A stretch of DNA of 64,000 bases from Sphingomonas hengshuiensis (GCA_003240755.1 QFNF01000016.1:20624-84623), one strand, 5' to 3'; positions 27,035-35,624 are shown, counted from the stretch's first letter. Made by a program: numbers and translations. Notes: generated from the letters alone by a model not told the origin.

Positions 27035-27570
27035 GCAAGTGGCGGCCGGGCGACCGGAAACCGGGCGGCATCCGTTCGATGATCCGGGTGGATCAGGCGG
27101 GCGAATATGGCGCGACCCGCATCTATGCCGGGCAACTGGCGGTGATGGGCGATCGCAGCCCGATGTCGGCCGCGATCGAGGGCATGGCGGCACAGGAGGC
27201 GGAGCACCGCGCCTATTTCGACGCGCTGATCGCCGAACGCGGCGTGCGACCGACGTTGATCCAGCCGATCTGGGACGTGGCCGGCTTTGCGCTGGGCGCG
27301 GCGACGGCGGCGATCGGGCCGGAAGCCGCGATGGCGTGTACCGCCGCGGTCGAGACCGAGATCGACAGGCATTACGAGGACCAGTTGGCCGAGCTGGGCG
27401 ACGACCACCCCGAACTGGGCACCGCGATCCGCAAATTCCAGGCCGAGGAACTGGAGCACAAGGAAGCGGCGCTGGCGCATGGTGCCGAACGCGCCCCCGC
27501 CTATCCACTGCTGTCGGCGACGATCCGTGCGGGCTGTCGCATCGCCATCGAAGTTTCGAAACGCATTTGA
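27031..27570 (+). CDS. coq7: Demethoxyubiquinone hydroxylase (COQ7 family)
   Basis: Di-iron monooxygenase that hydroxylates demethoxyubiquinone in ubiquinone synthesis, at the membrane surface. The 179-residue protein is of normal size. The carboxylate-bridged di-iron site is formed by Glu in RVDQAGEYGA, the ExxH in QEAEHRAYF, Glu in VETEIDRHYEDQ, and the final ExxH in EELEHKEAAL. It overlaps dsbB by 4 bases, so DsbB (a quinone user) and a quinone-making enzyme are coupled in translation. Confidence 0.95.
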   Translation: MSKWRPGDRKPGGIRSMIRVDQAGEYGATRIYAGQLAVMGDRSPMSAAIEGMAAQEAEHRAYFDALIAERGVRPTLIQPIWDVAGFALGAATAAIGPEAAMACTAAVETEIDRHYEDQLAELGDDHPELGTAIRKFQAEELEHKEAALAHGAERAPAYPLLSATIRAGCRIAIEVSKRI

Positions 27571-27602
27571 CCGACCGGGCGTTACCCGTGCAGGAGGATT
27601 TT

Positions 27603-28001
27603 ATGACCCGCTTTCTTCTGGCCGGTGCCGCCGCGATCGCCGCCTTCACCCTGCCCGCCGGACCTGCCGCTGCGCAGGTGCAGAACGGGACGCTGGTGAT
27701 CTATGGCGACGACAAATGCCCGACCAATTCCAGCGGCGAGGAAATCGTGGTCTGCGTCCGGCGCAGCGAGCGCGAACGTTTCCGCATCCCCAAGGAACTG
27801 CGCGATGTCGTGCCGACGCGCGACGGCGAAAGCTGGGCGACGCGGGTCGGCGACAATCTGAACGCCGGCGCAAGCGGCATCGGCAGTTGCTCGACCGCCG
27901 GCGTCGGCGGCCAGACCGGTTGTTTCATCCAGCGCGCCAATGCGGCCCGTGCGGAACGCCGGGCGCAGCGCCAGGCGGAATCGGCGATCCCGCTGCCCTG
28001 A
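27603..28001 (+). CDS. Exported protein of unknown function
   Basis: A 132-residue protein with a clear signal peptide (residues 1-24, ending AAA-Q). The mature part is hydrophilic, with four Cys: one in GDDKCPTNS, one in EIVVCVRRSER, and two around GSCSTAGVGGQTGCF. Two disulfides could form. The segment EEIVVCVRR followed by RFRIPKELR recurs in short exported proteins of sphingomonads, but I know no function. The C terminus is basic and Ala-rich. It lies 32 bases after coq7 with AGGAGG upstream of the ATG, so it may share that transcript. Confidence 0.7.
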   Translation: MTRFLLAGAAAIAAFTLPAGPAAAQVQNGTLVIYGDDKCPTNSSGEEIVVCVRRSERERFRIPKELRDVVPTRDGESWATRVGDNLNAGASGIGSCSTAGVGGQTGCFIQRANAARAERRAQRQAESAIPLP

Positions 28002-28169
28002 CGGCGCTCGACCTCCGGTGGCGGGGCGACCAGCGTCCGTCAGCCCGTAGCAGGACCGGATGCGGCGGCACCGTCCGTCCCGAGCGGCCGCCGCCGCAAC
28101 AGGCCCGGTCGCAACGCGAACGGTTCTTTCCGGTGCCGTCATGCGCCGTGGTGAAGCCGTGGTGAAGGA

Positions 28170-29462
28170 TCACCCGCCCAGCACGTGCATCCACATCGGC
28201 TGACCCAGCACGCTGGTCGAGCTCGTCAGCTTTTCGAGCGCCTGCGCGACGCAGCGCTCCGGCCCTTCATGCGTCACGATCGCCACCAGCACGCTGCCAT
28301 CCGGGTTGGCGCCCCGCTGCATCAGGCTTTCGATCGAGACGCCGGCATCGCGCATCGCCGCGGCGATTTCGGCGAGCACGCCGACCTTGTCGGCAACCTG
28401 CAACCGGACATAGGCACGGCCGCGCCGTTCGCCGGCGGCTTCCGGCGCGGCGGCCGTGAGCGATGCGGCAGGCATCGCATAGGGCGGGCCGAATTCGCCG
28501 CGCGCGATATCGATCAGGTCGGCAACCACCGCGCTGGCGGTCGGGCCATCGCCGGCGCCGCGCCCCTGGAAGAACAGCCGCCCGACGAAATTCCCCTCGG
28601 CCACCACGGCGTTGAGCGATCCGGTGACATGCGCCAGCGGATGGTCGAGCGGCACGAGATGCGGATGCACCCGCTGGAACAGGCCGCGCGGCCCAGCCTC
28701 GCCCACGCCGACCAGCCGGATGCGATAGCCAAGCGCCGCCGCTTCGGCGATGTCGGCGGCCAGCACGTGGCGGATGCCGGTGATCGCGACCGCGTCGAAC
28801 GCCGGCGTGGTGCCGAAGGCGAGGCTGGCGAGGATCGACAGCTTGTGCGCGGCGTCGACACCGTCGATGTCGAAGCTCGGATCCGCCTCCGCAAAGCCCA
28901 GTGCCTGCGCCTCGGCCAGCACCTCGGCAAAGTCGCGGCCTTCGGCCTCCATCTTCGACAGGATGAAGTTGCAGGTGCCGTTGAGGATGCCGAACACCTG
29001 CGAGATTTCATTGGCCGCCGCCCCTTCGCGCAGGCCCTTGATGACCGGCACGCCGCCTGCGACCGCCGCCTCGAACTTCAGCGCGACGCCCTTGCCCTCG
29101 GCGGCTTGCGCCAGTTCGAGGCCGTGATGCGCGATCATCGCCTTGTTCGCGGTGACGAAGCTCCTGCCCGCCGCCAGCGACGTGCGCGCCAGCGTCAGCG
29201 CGGGGCCGTCCGATCCGCCGATCAGTTCGACCACCACATCGGCGTCGCCGGTGTGGACCAGCGCTGCGGTATCGTCGACCCATTGGTAGCGCGACAGGTC
29301 GATCCCGCGATCGCGCGTCCGGTCGCGGGCGGAGACGGCGACGACCTCGATCGGGCGACCGGCACGCCTTGCGATCAGTTCGCCATTGGTCTCGATAAGC
29401 CGAATGACCCCGGCGCCCACGGTTCCAAGGCCGGCGATGGCGACGCGGAGCGGTTCGGTCAT
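28170..29462 (-). CDS. hom: Homoserine dehydrogenase
   Basis: NAD(P)-dependent reduction of aspartate semialdehyde to homoserine, for threonine, methionine and isoleucine. The 430-residue protein has the Rossmann motif GLGTVGAGVIRL at about residues 10-21 and the catalytic-domain signature at NGTCNFILSKM and GFAEADPSFDIDGVDAAHKL. A C-terminal ACT domain (about 350-430, ADKVGVLAEIAAAMRDAGVSIESLMQRG) probably senses threonine. No aspartokinase domain is fused. The ATG at 29462 has AGAGGA upstream. An 11-base direct repeat (28145-28166) lies just past its stop. Confidence 0.96.
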   Translation of the reverse strand: MTEPLRVAIAGLGTVGAGVIRLIETNGELIARRAGRPIEVVAVSARDRTRDRGIDLSRYQWVDDTAALVHTGDADVVVELIGGSDGPALTLARTSLAAGRSFVTANKAMIAHHGLELAQAAEGKGVALKFEAAVAGGVPVIKGLREGAAANEISQVFGILNGTCNFILSKMEAEGRDFAEVLAEAQALGFAEADPSFDIDGVDAAHKLSILASLAFGTTPAFDAVAITGIRHVLAADIAEAAALGYRIRLVGVGEAGPRGLFQRVHPHLVPLDHPLAHVTGSLNAVVAEGNFVGRLFFQGRGAGDGPTASAVVADLIDIARGEFGPPYAMPAASLTAAAPEAAGERRGRAYVRLQVADKVGVLAEIAAAMRDAGVSIESLMQRGANPDGSVLVAIVTHEGPERCVAQALEKLTSSTSVLGQPMWMHVLGG

Positions 29463-29486
29463 GATATCCTCTGGTTGCAGACGTAA

Positions 29487-29516
29487 CAAAATTGCGGCCG
29501 GAGCATCGCCCCGGCC
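29487..29516 (-). terminator. Intrinsic terminator of the 2-oxoglutarate oxygenase gene
   Basis: Read on the minus strand, GGCCGGGGC (29508-29516) pairs with GCTCCGGCC (29496-29504), with one G-T pair and a GAT loop. GCAATTTTGTT follows. It sits between the oxygenase gene and hom on the minus strand, so hom is likely started from its own promoter. Confidence 0.6.
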
Positions 29517-29575
29517 GGTTTCGTTTCTCTAGTGGGTGCGAAGCGAGAGGGAAAGGGTGTTGGCCGCCCCCACGT

Positions 29576-29672
29576 TCGTCATCCCCGCGCAGGCGGGGAT
29601 CCATACACGCCGACGTCTCGAAAGAACCGCAACGGCGGCGGCTATGGATTCCCGCCTTCGCGGGAATGACGA
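29576..29672. repeat. Inverted pair of 30-bp hairpin repeats with a 37-base centre
   Basis: Unit 29576-29605 and the reverse complement of 29643-29672 agree at 27 of 30 positions. Each unit holds its own palindrome (ATCCCCGC...GCGGGGAT in one, ATTCCCGC...GCGGGAAT in the other); two of the three differences are paired changes that keep the stem. The 37-base centre shows no gene. Confidence 0.85.
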
Positions 29673-29679
29673 AAAAGCG

Positions 29680-30633
29680 TCACTGCTTGATGAGGCCGAT
29701 CTCGACCAGCCGCTGGTACAGATAGTCGTGCGCGGTGATCGGGGTCTCGTAGCGGTTCGGGCGCTCCGCGCTCACGCAGCCGGGCAGCGTCTCGATCAGG
29801 AAATCGGGCGCGGGGTGGAGGAAGAACGGCATCGAATAGCGCGAATGACCACGGCGTTCGGGCGCCGGATTGACCACGCGGTGGGTCGTCGAGGGGAGGA
29901 CATGGTTGGTCAGGCGTTGCAGCATGTCGCCGACATTCACCACCATCGCACCGGGCGGCGGCGCGACCGGCAACCACCGGCCGTCGCGGTCGAGCAGTTC
30001 GAGGCCGGCTTCCTCCGCCCCCAGCAGCAGCGTGATGAGGTTGATATCCTCATGCGCGCCCGCGCGGACTTCGGGCGCATCGGCGGGGACCGGCGGGTAA
30101 TGGAGCAGGCGCAGCACCGAATTGCCGTCCTTGACCGCGCGGTCGAACCAGTCGGGCGCCAGCCCCAGATAGCGCGCGATCGCGGACAGCAGCCGGTCGC
30201 CGGCCGCATCCAGCGCGGCGAACAGGTCGAGGAACGCCTGACGAAACCCCTCCGGCCGGTCGGGCCAGACATTGGCGGGCATGACGTCGCCATAGCGATG
30301 CCCGGCGGCCAGTTCGCGCCCGACATGCCAGAATTCCTTGAGATCGACATGGGTCGCGCCCTTGGCGATTTCGGTCTTGAACGGGGTATAGCCGCGTGCA
30401 CCGCCGCCCCCTTCGACGAAATAGCGGCGCTTGTCCGCCTCGGGCAGGTCGAAGAACGCCCTGGTCATCGCCCAGGCACGGTCGATCACGCCCTGGTCGA
30501 CGCCATGGTCGGACACCATCGCGAAACCGAAGCGTTGGAACGAGCCGCCGAAATCGCGGGCGAAGCCGTCGGGGTCCTGCTCCGCCCGCGCCATCGAAAT
30601 CAGCGGAACCTGCGAAAGCGGCGTGTCGGCCAT
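29680..30633 (-). CDS. Isopenicillin-N-synthase-like 2-oxoglutarate/Fe(II) oxygenase
   Basis: A 317-residue non-haem iron oxygenase of the isopenicillin N synthase family. The N-terminal DIOX_N-like part includes RFGFAMVSDHGVDQGVID and FFDLPEADKRRY. The iron-binding His and Asp are in GAHEDINLITLLLG at about residue 193-206, the third ligand His in STTHRVVNP near 250, and the 2-oxoglutarate-binding Arg in RYSMPFFLHP. The family contains varied hydroxylases and ring-forming enzymes; the substrate here is unknown. It stands alone, with the repeat pair just after its stop and the MFS gene divergent. Confidence 0.9.
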   Translation of the reverse strand: MADTPLSQVPLISMARAEQDPDGFARDFGGSFQRFGFAMVSDHGVDQGVIDRAWAMTRAFFDLPEADKRRYFVEGGGGARGYTPFKTEIAKGATHVDLKEFWHVGRELAAGHRYGDVMPANVWPDRPEGFRQAFLDLFAALDAAGDRLLSAIARYLGLAPDWFDRAVKDGNSVLRLLHYPPVPADAPEVRAGAHEDINLITLLLGAEEAGLELLDRDGRWLPVAPPPGAMVVNVGDMLQRLTNHVLPSTTHRVVNPAPERRGHSRYSMPFFLHPAPDFLIETLPGCVSAERPNRYETPITAHDYLYQRLVEIGLIKQ

Positions 30634-30752
30634 GGGCTGTAAAATCCTGAAAGATACCGGAACAAGCGATGAAGATAGACTTAGGGCGGGCAGACGAACA
30701 GGGCCATCCTTTGCGTGACCCGGCGGACGACATGCGCCATGGAGGCCGGGTC

Positions 30753-32006
30753 ATGTCGCAGACTTCCGAATCCGTAGCCGCCGCCCCGCCCCCGCCCGTC
30801 TCCGCCGACCGTTCGCCGCTGCCGTTCGGCGAGTTCGTCACGCTGATCGCGGCGCTGATGGCGCTCACCGCGCTCGGCATCGATTCGATGCTGCCCGCCC
30901 TGCCGGCGATCGGCGCCGCCCTGGATGTCGCCGAACCCAATAGCCGCCAGTTCGTCATCACGTCGTTCCTGATCGGCTTTTCGGTCGCGCAACTGGCCTA
31001 TGGCCCGCTCGCCGATCGCTTCGGGCGGCGGCCGGTGCTGATCTTCGCGCTCGTCGCCAGCGCGATCACCAATATGGTCGCCGCGATTTCGGGCAGCTTC
31101 ATGCTGCTGCTGATCGCGCGCCTCGCCTCCGGCGCGGCGGTCGCGGGCGCGCGGGTGGTGACGGTGGCGCTGGTGCGCGACTGCTATTCGGGACGCGCGA
31201 TGGCGCGGGTGATGAGCCTCGCCTTCATCTTCTTCATGGCGGCCCCGGTACTGGCGCCCTCGTTCGGCGAACTGGTGCTGGCGTTCGGGTCGTGGCGCTG
31301 GATCTTCGGGGGTATCGCGATCGTGACGGTCGTGATCCTCGCATGGTTCGTATCGCGCATGCCCGAGACGCTGCCGGTGTCGGAACGCCAGCCATTGGCG
31401 CCGCAGCGCATCCTCGCCGGCTATCGCATCGTGCTGCGGGATCGCTATGCGGTGGGCTATACCGTCGCCGCGGCACTGTTGTCGGGCGGGCTGTTCGGCT
31501 TTGTCGGATCGATCCAGCAGATCATGGAAGTGACGTTCGAACGGCCGAGGCTGCTGACGATCGTCTTCGCCTGTGTCGCGGGGACGATGGCGGCGGGGTC
31601 GTTCTTCAATTCGCGGATCGTCATGCGCTTCGGCACGCGACTGATCTCGCACGCCGCGCTGGTGGGGCTGGTCGTGGTCGCGGCGGTCCATCTGGCGGTA
31701 ACGCTGGTCGGGCTGGAATCGCTGGTCAGCTTCATCGTGCTGCAGGCGGTCATGATGGCGTGTTTCGGCCTTGCCACCTCGAATTTCTCCGCGATGGCGA
31801 TGGAAAACATGGGATCGATCGCCGGCACCGCATCGTCGCTGCAGGGGTTCGTATCGATGCTGGCCGGCGCGGTACTGGGCGCGGTGATCGGCCAGTCGTT
31901 CGACGGGACGACGGTGCCGCTCTATGGCGGGTTCCTGGCCCTCGGGCTGATCGCTCTGCTCGTCGTATTTCGCACCGAACACGGCCGCCTGTTCCACCGC
32001 GGGTAG
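30753..32006 (+). CDS. MFS drug-resistance-type transporter (Bcr/CflA-like)
   Basis: A 417-residue inner-membrane transporter of the major facilitator superfamily, with 12 predicted helices. The loop 2-3 motif is GPLADRFGRRPVL at about residues 89-101. SGAAVAGARVVTVALVRDCYSGR follows, typical of the Bcr/CflA drug and peptide exporters. A 30-residue Pro/Ala-rich cytoplasmic leader precedes helix 1. The ATG at 30753 has GGAGG 8 bases upstream; an earlier in-frame start at 30669 is less likely. No regulator is adjacent, so the substrate is open. Confidence 0.9.
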   Translation: MSQTSESVAAAPPPPVSADRSPLPFGEFVTLIAALMALTALGIDSMLPALPAIGAALDVAEPNSRQFVITSFLIGFSVAQLAYGPLADRFGRRPVLIFALVASAITNMVAAISGSFMLLLIARLASGAAVAGARVVTVALVRDCYSGRAMARVMSLAFIFFMAAPVLAPSFGELVLAFGSWRWIFGGIAIVTVVILAWFVSRMPETLPVSERQPLAPQRILAGYRIVLRDRYAVGYTVAAALLSGGLFGFVGSIQQIMEVTFERPRLLTIVFACVAGTMAAGSFFNSRIVMRFGTRLISHAALVGLVVVAAVHLAVTLVGLESLVSFIVLQAVMMACFGLATSNFSAMAMENMGSIAGTASSLQGFVSMLAGAVLGAVIGQSFDGTTVPLYGGFLALGLIALLVVFRTEHGRLFHRG

Positions 32007-32061
32007 GAACCGGCCCGCTCGGCTGCGGGTTTCCCCGTCCTGAACCAACAGGAGACACGCC

Positions 32062-32403
32062 ATGGGCGGGCATCAGGTGAACGGACAGGGTACCGGCGAC
32101 GACGGCTATGACGAGGATGGCTATGACGAAAGCCAGCGCGCCGAGATACTCGAAGCCACGCGCGACGGGCCGAGCGACGGCACGATCCTGACCGACCTCG
32201 AACCCGATCTGGGCATGTCCGACGACGAGGACGAGGACGAACTCGACATGGCCGACGACGAGCTTGCGCAGGAAGACGACGATGCCGCCGCCACCGGCAA
32301 GGGCGACCAGGCCGAGGACGAGTTGCAGGAAGATTTCGACGACGACAACCTCGCCGGGGACGACGACCTCGACGACGCCGGTCGCGACGCGATAGAACCG
32401 TGA
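32062..32403 (+). CDS. Highly acidic small protein
   Basis: A 113-residue protein in which 45 residues are Asp or Glu (about 40 percent), with runs such as DDEDEDELD and DDDLDD. It has no hydrophobic segment and very few aromatic residues, and is probably disordered. AGGAG lies 10 bases before the ATG. The stop overlaps the GTG start of a lipoprotein gene, which itself overlaps a thioesterase gene. I do not recognise a family; a cation-binding or DNA-mimic-like property is possible but not shown. Confidence 0.7.
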   Translation: MGGHQVNGQGTGDDGYDEDGYDESQRAEILEATRDGPSDGTILTDLEPDLGMSDDEDEDELDMADDELAQEDDDAAATGKGDQAEDELQEDFDDDNLAGDDDLDDAGRDAIEP

Positions 32404-33014
32404 GGACGGCAGGCGGCATCGCGCTAGCCCTGCTGCTGGCCGGCTGTGGCGGTGGCGAACCGGCCGACGACGCCGCCATCGTCAACCAGGCGGCGGAAGC
32501 GGATCTGGTGCCGGCACCGGTCGCCCCCGCACCGGCCACGCCCCCGGGCGGGGGCATTGTCGATGGGCCGGGCACGACCCCGTCGCCAGCCCCCGCGCCC
32601 GGTCCGGTGGCGACCGAACCGGGTGCGGATGCCGCGGTTCAGGTGCTCAGGGATTATTTCGCGGCGCTGGGTGACGGGCGCTATGGTGACGCGTGGCGGC
32701 TATGGGGCGGGCGGGGCGAGGCCTCGGGCATGACGCAGGCCGCGTTCGCCGATTCCTTTGCCAGATATGCCGAATATCGCGCGGTGACAGGCACGCCGGG
32801 CCGGATCGATGCCGGCGCCGGACAGCGGTACATCCGGATCCCGGTGCGGGTGACGGGACGCCTGCGCGACGGGACCCCGGTAACGCTGGCCGGACCGGTC
32901 ACGCTGCACCGGACGGGGGATATCGACGGCGCAACCGCCGAACAGCGCGCATGGCGGATTTCCGACAGCGACCTGAAGCCGCGTCCGGGATCGGAACCGA
33001 TCGTCCCGCAATGA
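32400..33014 (+). CDS. Predicted lipoprotein of unknown function
   Basis: A 204-residue lipoprotein: signal sequence with lipobox LLAGC (Cys at about residue 16), then a Pro/Ala-rich linker of about 65 residues. A folded domain follows from about residue 75 (VQVLRDYFAALGDGRYGDAWRLWG), which resembles an NTF2-like or similar small alpha+beta domain. The start is GTG at 32400, overlapping the acidic protein gene by 4 bases. The stop overlaps the thioesterase start. Function unknown. Confidence 0.75.
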   Translation: MRTAGGIALALLLAGCGGGEPADDAAIVNQAAEADLVPAPVAPAPATPPGGGIVDGPGTTPSPAPAPGPVATEPGADAAVQVLRDYFAALGDGRYGDAWRLWGGRGEASGMTQAAFADSFARYAEYRAVTGTPGRIDAGAGQRYIRIPVRVTGRLRDGTPVTLAGPVTLHRTGDIDGATAEQRAWRISDSDLKPRPGSEPIVPQ

Positions 33015-33409
33015 CCCGGCCCCGCTTCACCCGGTCGATCACCGCCGGACCGGACGATATCGACGAACTGGGCCATGTGAACAATGCCGTCTGGGTCCGC
33101 TGGATCCAGGACGTCGCCATCGCGCATTGGAGCGAGGTCGCGACACCGGCGCAGCAGGATGCCTATGTGTGGGTCGTGACCCGGCACGAGATCGATTATC
33201 GCGGCAACGTCGTCGCCGGGGAGACCGTGATCGCCGAAACGTGGGTCGGCGACGCGCCGCGGGGCGCGCGGTTCGACCGGTTGATGCGCTTCATGGACGC
33301 CACCGGCCGGGTAAAGGTGGAGGCGCGGACGACCTGGGCGATCATGGACCGCCACAGCGGGCGATTGCTGCGCGTGCCGGCGGAGGTCGCTGAACGGTTT
33401 CTGGAATAG
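33011..33409 (+). CDS. Acyl-CoA thioesterase, 4-hydroxybenzoyl-CoA thioesterase type
   Basis: A 132-residue hotdog-fold protein, YbgC/FadM-like, that probably hydrolyses acyl-CoA thioesters in the cytoplasm. The helix with the catalytic Asp region reads DDIDELGHVNNAVWVRWIQDVA at about residues 15-36, the most diagnostic motif. TRHEIDYRGNVVAGETV and the C-terminal strand pair TWAIMDRHSGRLLRVP follow. It overlaps the lipoprotein gene by 4 bases (ATGA) and ends before a convergent-gene hairpin. Confidence 0.88.
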   Translation: MTRPRFTRSITAGPDDIDELGHVNNAVWVRWIQDVAIAHWSEVATPAQQDAYVWVVTRHEIDYRGNVVAGETVIAETWVGDAPRGARFDRLMRFMDATGRVKVEARTTWAIMDRHSGRLLRVPAEVAERFLE

Positions 33410-33459
33410 ATCGGTCGTCGCGCCCGTGCGGGCGGGGACGCCGCGCGCGACGCGATGCC

Positions 33460-33489
33460 GGCTCCCCTGCGTCGTCCGGCAGGGGAGCC
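33460..33489. terminator. Hairpin between convergent thioesterase and SIMPL genes
   Basis: GGCTCCCCTGC (33460-33470) pairs perfectly with 33479-33489 around an 8-base loop. No T-run lies on either side. It may act as a shared 3'-end structure for the two convergent genes. Confidence 0.5.
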
Positions 33490-33497
33490 CGTCCCGC

Positions 33498-34220
33498 TTA
33501 CCGCAGCAGGAAGCGTACCGATACGGTCGCGGTCAGATCCTGCTCGCCCGCGGCCAGCGGCGTGGAATCGGCCATCTTCGCCACCCGCGCCGACGCCATC
33601 ATCGGCATCGGCATCGGCGGCTGTTCGCCGCCATTCTCGGCGATCGACACGATCCGGTCGACCCGCATCCCGGCCGCACGGGCATAGAGTTCGGCGCGGG
33701 CCCGTGCCCGGCGGATCGCATCGGCGCGCGCTTCATCCAGCGCGGCGTCCGCCGCGTCGACCGACAGGTTCGGCCCGTCGATCTGGTTGGCGCCCTGTGC
33801 CACCAGTGCATCGAGGATGGCGCCGCTTTTGGCAACGTCGCGGAAGCGGACCGAGACGCTGTTGCTCGCCTGATAGCCGGTGATCGCGGGCGGCTGGTTC
33901 TCCGCATAGCGATATTGCGGCTGCAACTGGATCTGCGCGGTCTGCAGGTCGCGGTCGGCAACGCCGGCCTTGCGCAGCGCGGCGACGACGCGGGTCATCC
34001 GTTGCGCGTTATCGGCAAGCGCGGCGGCGGCGGTCGGCGACTGGCTGACGACACCGGCGCGGATCGTCGCGATGTCGGGCACCCGCGTCGCCTTTCCCTC
34101 GGCCACGACGTCGAGCAGGGTCGCATCGGTCAGGATCGGGTTGGTGGCAGGCACGACCTGTTGCGCGGCGGCGGGCAGTGCGGTGCCGGCGGCAGCCAGG
34201 ATCAGGGCGGAACGAAGCAT
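33498..34220 (-). CDS. SIMPL domain-containing exported protein
   Basis: A 240-residue periplasmic protein of the SIMPL/YggE family. A signal peptide covers residues 1-20 (ending AAA-Q). The domain runs from LLDVVAEGKATRVPDIATIRAGV (about 36-58) through YQASNSVSVRFRDVAKSGAILDALV, GPNLSVDAADAALDEARADAIRRARARAELYARAAG and a C-terminal VSVRFLL. YggE is linked to oxidative-stress tolerance, but its mechanism is not settled. AAAGGGAAAG precedes the ATG at 34220. It is divergent from the RND adaptor gene across a 190-base region. Confidence 0.9.
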   Translation of the reverse strand: MLRSALILAAAGTALPAAAQQVVPATNPILTDATLLDVVAEGKATRVPDIATIRAGVVSQSPTAAAALADNAQRMTRVVAALRKAGVADRDLQTAQIQLQPQYRYAENQPPAITGYQASNSVSVRFRDVAKSGAILDALVAQGANQIDGPNLSVDAADAALDEARADAIRRARARAELYARAAGMRVDRIVSIAENGGEQPPMPMPMMASARVAKMADSTPLAAGEQDLTATVSVRFLLR

Positions 34221-34343
34221 CGGCTTTCCCTTTCGAAATATAATCGCAGCGACGGGCGATCGTTACGGACGCGCGTCAAAACGCACGCTGAACGCAATCG
34301 ATGCGACGCTTGTCGTTCTTATCGAAAAACGCGATGTGTATGC

Positions 34344-34378
34344 TTGAGATGGGTGCTGTATTGGGGTAATACAGCGCC
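34344..34378 (+). promoter_or_regulatory. Promoter of the RND pump operon overlapped by an inverted repeat
   Basis: TTGAGA (34344-34349) and TAATAC (34367-34372) are spaced by exactly 17 bases, a good sigma-70 type match. An inverted repeat with 11-base arms (34352-34362 and 34368-34378, one mismatch, 5-base centre) spans the -10 element. The layout fits an operator for a TetR- or MarR-type repressor. No regulator gene is adjacent. Confidence 0.65.
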
Positions 34379-34411
34379 AACGGGCCGGGGGCCTCCTGTA
34401 GGATGGGGTGG

Positions 34412-35620
34412 ATGAATTACGAATCGACGACGATGGCGGACGACCGCGCCCAACTGACCGGCCCCGACGGCGCACCGCGATCGCGCCGCCGCGCGGTCAT
34501 CGTCGGCATCGTCATCGTCCTGCTGGTCGTGATCGGCACCCTGTGGGCGTTCGGGCGGAAGGGCGGCGATGCACCGGCCGCGAAGGGCGGCCCGCCCGCC
34601 GCCGCTACGGGCGCGCTGCCCAAAGTGACCGTGGTGGTCCCGGGTCGCGAGACGGTGACGCGCAACGTCACCGGCACCGGCTCGCTCGCCGCGCGGCGCG
34701 AGATGCCGGTCGGCGTCGTCGGCGAAGGCGGGCTCGTCACCCGCGTGCTGGTCGAACCCGGCAGTTGGGTCGGCGCCGGACAGGTGCTGGCCACGGTCGA
34801 CCGGTCGGTGCAGGCGCAGACCGCCGAATCGCTGGCGGCGCAGGTTCGCGTCGCGCGCGCCGATGCGCAGATCGCGCAGACCGAACTCGACCGGTCGAAC
34901 CAGTTGGTCGAGCGCGGCTTCGTGTCGAAGGCCGATATCGACCGCAAGACCGCGACGCGCGACGCCGCCAACGCCCGTGTCCGCGTGGCGCAGGCGCAGT
35001 TGGCCGAAACGCAGGCGCGCAACCGGCGGCTCGACATCCGTGCCCCCGCCGCCGGGCTGGTGCTCACCCGCGCGGTCGAACCCGGCCAGGTGATCGGCGG
35101 CGGCAGCGGCGTGCTGTTCCGGATCGCGATGGGGGGCCAGATGGAAATGCGCGCGCAACTGTCCGAAGCCGATCTTGCCTCGGTCCGCGCGGGCGTGCCG
35201 GCGCAGGTCGTGCCGGTCGGCGACACGCGCGTGTTCAAGGGCGAGGTGTGGCAGGTGTCGCCCGTGATCGACCCGCAGACGCGGCAGGGCATCGCCCGCA
35301 TCGCGCTGCGCTACGACCCCGCGCTGCGTCCGGGCGGCTTTGCCAGCGCGACGATCGCCGCGGGCGCGTCCACCGCGCCGCTGCTACCCGAATCGGCGGT
35401 GCTGAGCGACGACAAGGGCAGCTATGTCTATGTCATCGATGCGCAGGACAAGGCGGTGCGCCGCGACGTGCGCGTGGCGGAAGTATCGGACGAAGGCGCT
35501 CTGATCGCGTCGGGGCTGATGGGCGACGAACGCGTGGTGGCCAGTGCCGGCGCGTTCCTCAATCCGGGGCAGCAGGTGGTGCCGGTGCGCGCCGCCGCCG
35601 GTCCTGCTCGCAAGGAATAG
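34412..35620 (+). CDS. RND efflux periplasmic adaptor subunit
   Basis: Membrane-fusion protein that links an RND pump to the outer-membrane channel. It has about 402 residues: a cytoplasmic leader, one transmembrane helix (about residues 28-47, AVIVGIVIVLLVVIGTLW), and a barrel-sandwich/lipoyl half (EGGLVTRVLVEPGSWVGAGQVLATVDRS). A coiled-coil hairpin rich in Ala/Gln follows, then the second lipoyl half (RLDIRAPAAGLVLTRAVEPGQVI) and beta-barrel domains. The start is uncertain: in-frame ATGs at 34403, 34412 and 34433 are all possible. The pump gene follows after 4 bases. Confidence 0.92.
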   Translation: MNYESTTMADDRAQLTGPDGAPRSRRRAVIVGIVIVLLVVIGTLWAFGRKGGDAPAAKGGPPAAATGALPKVTVVVPGRETVTRNVTGTGSLAARREMPVGVVGEGGLVTRVLVEPGSWVGAGQVLATVDRSVQAQTAESLAAQVRVARADAQIAQTELDRSNQLVERGFVSKADIDRKTATRDAANARVRVAQAQLAETQARNRRLDIRAPAAGLVLTRAVEPGQVIGGGSGVLFRIAMGGQMEMRAQLSEADLASVRAGVPAQVVPVGDTRVFKGEVWQVSPVIDPQTRQGIARIALRYDPALRPGGFASATIAAGASTAPLLPESAVLSDDKGSYVYVIDAQDKAVRRDVRVAEVSDEGALIASGLMGDERVVASAGAFLNPGQQVVPVRAAAGPARKE

Positions 35621-35624
35621 CGCG

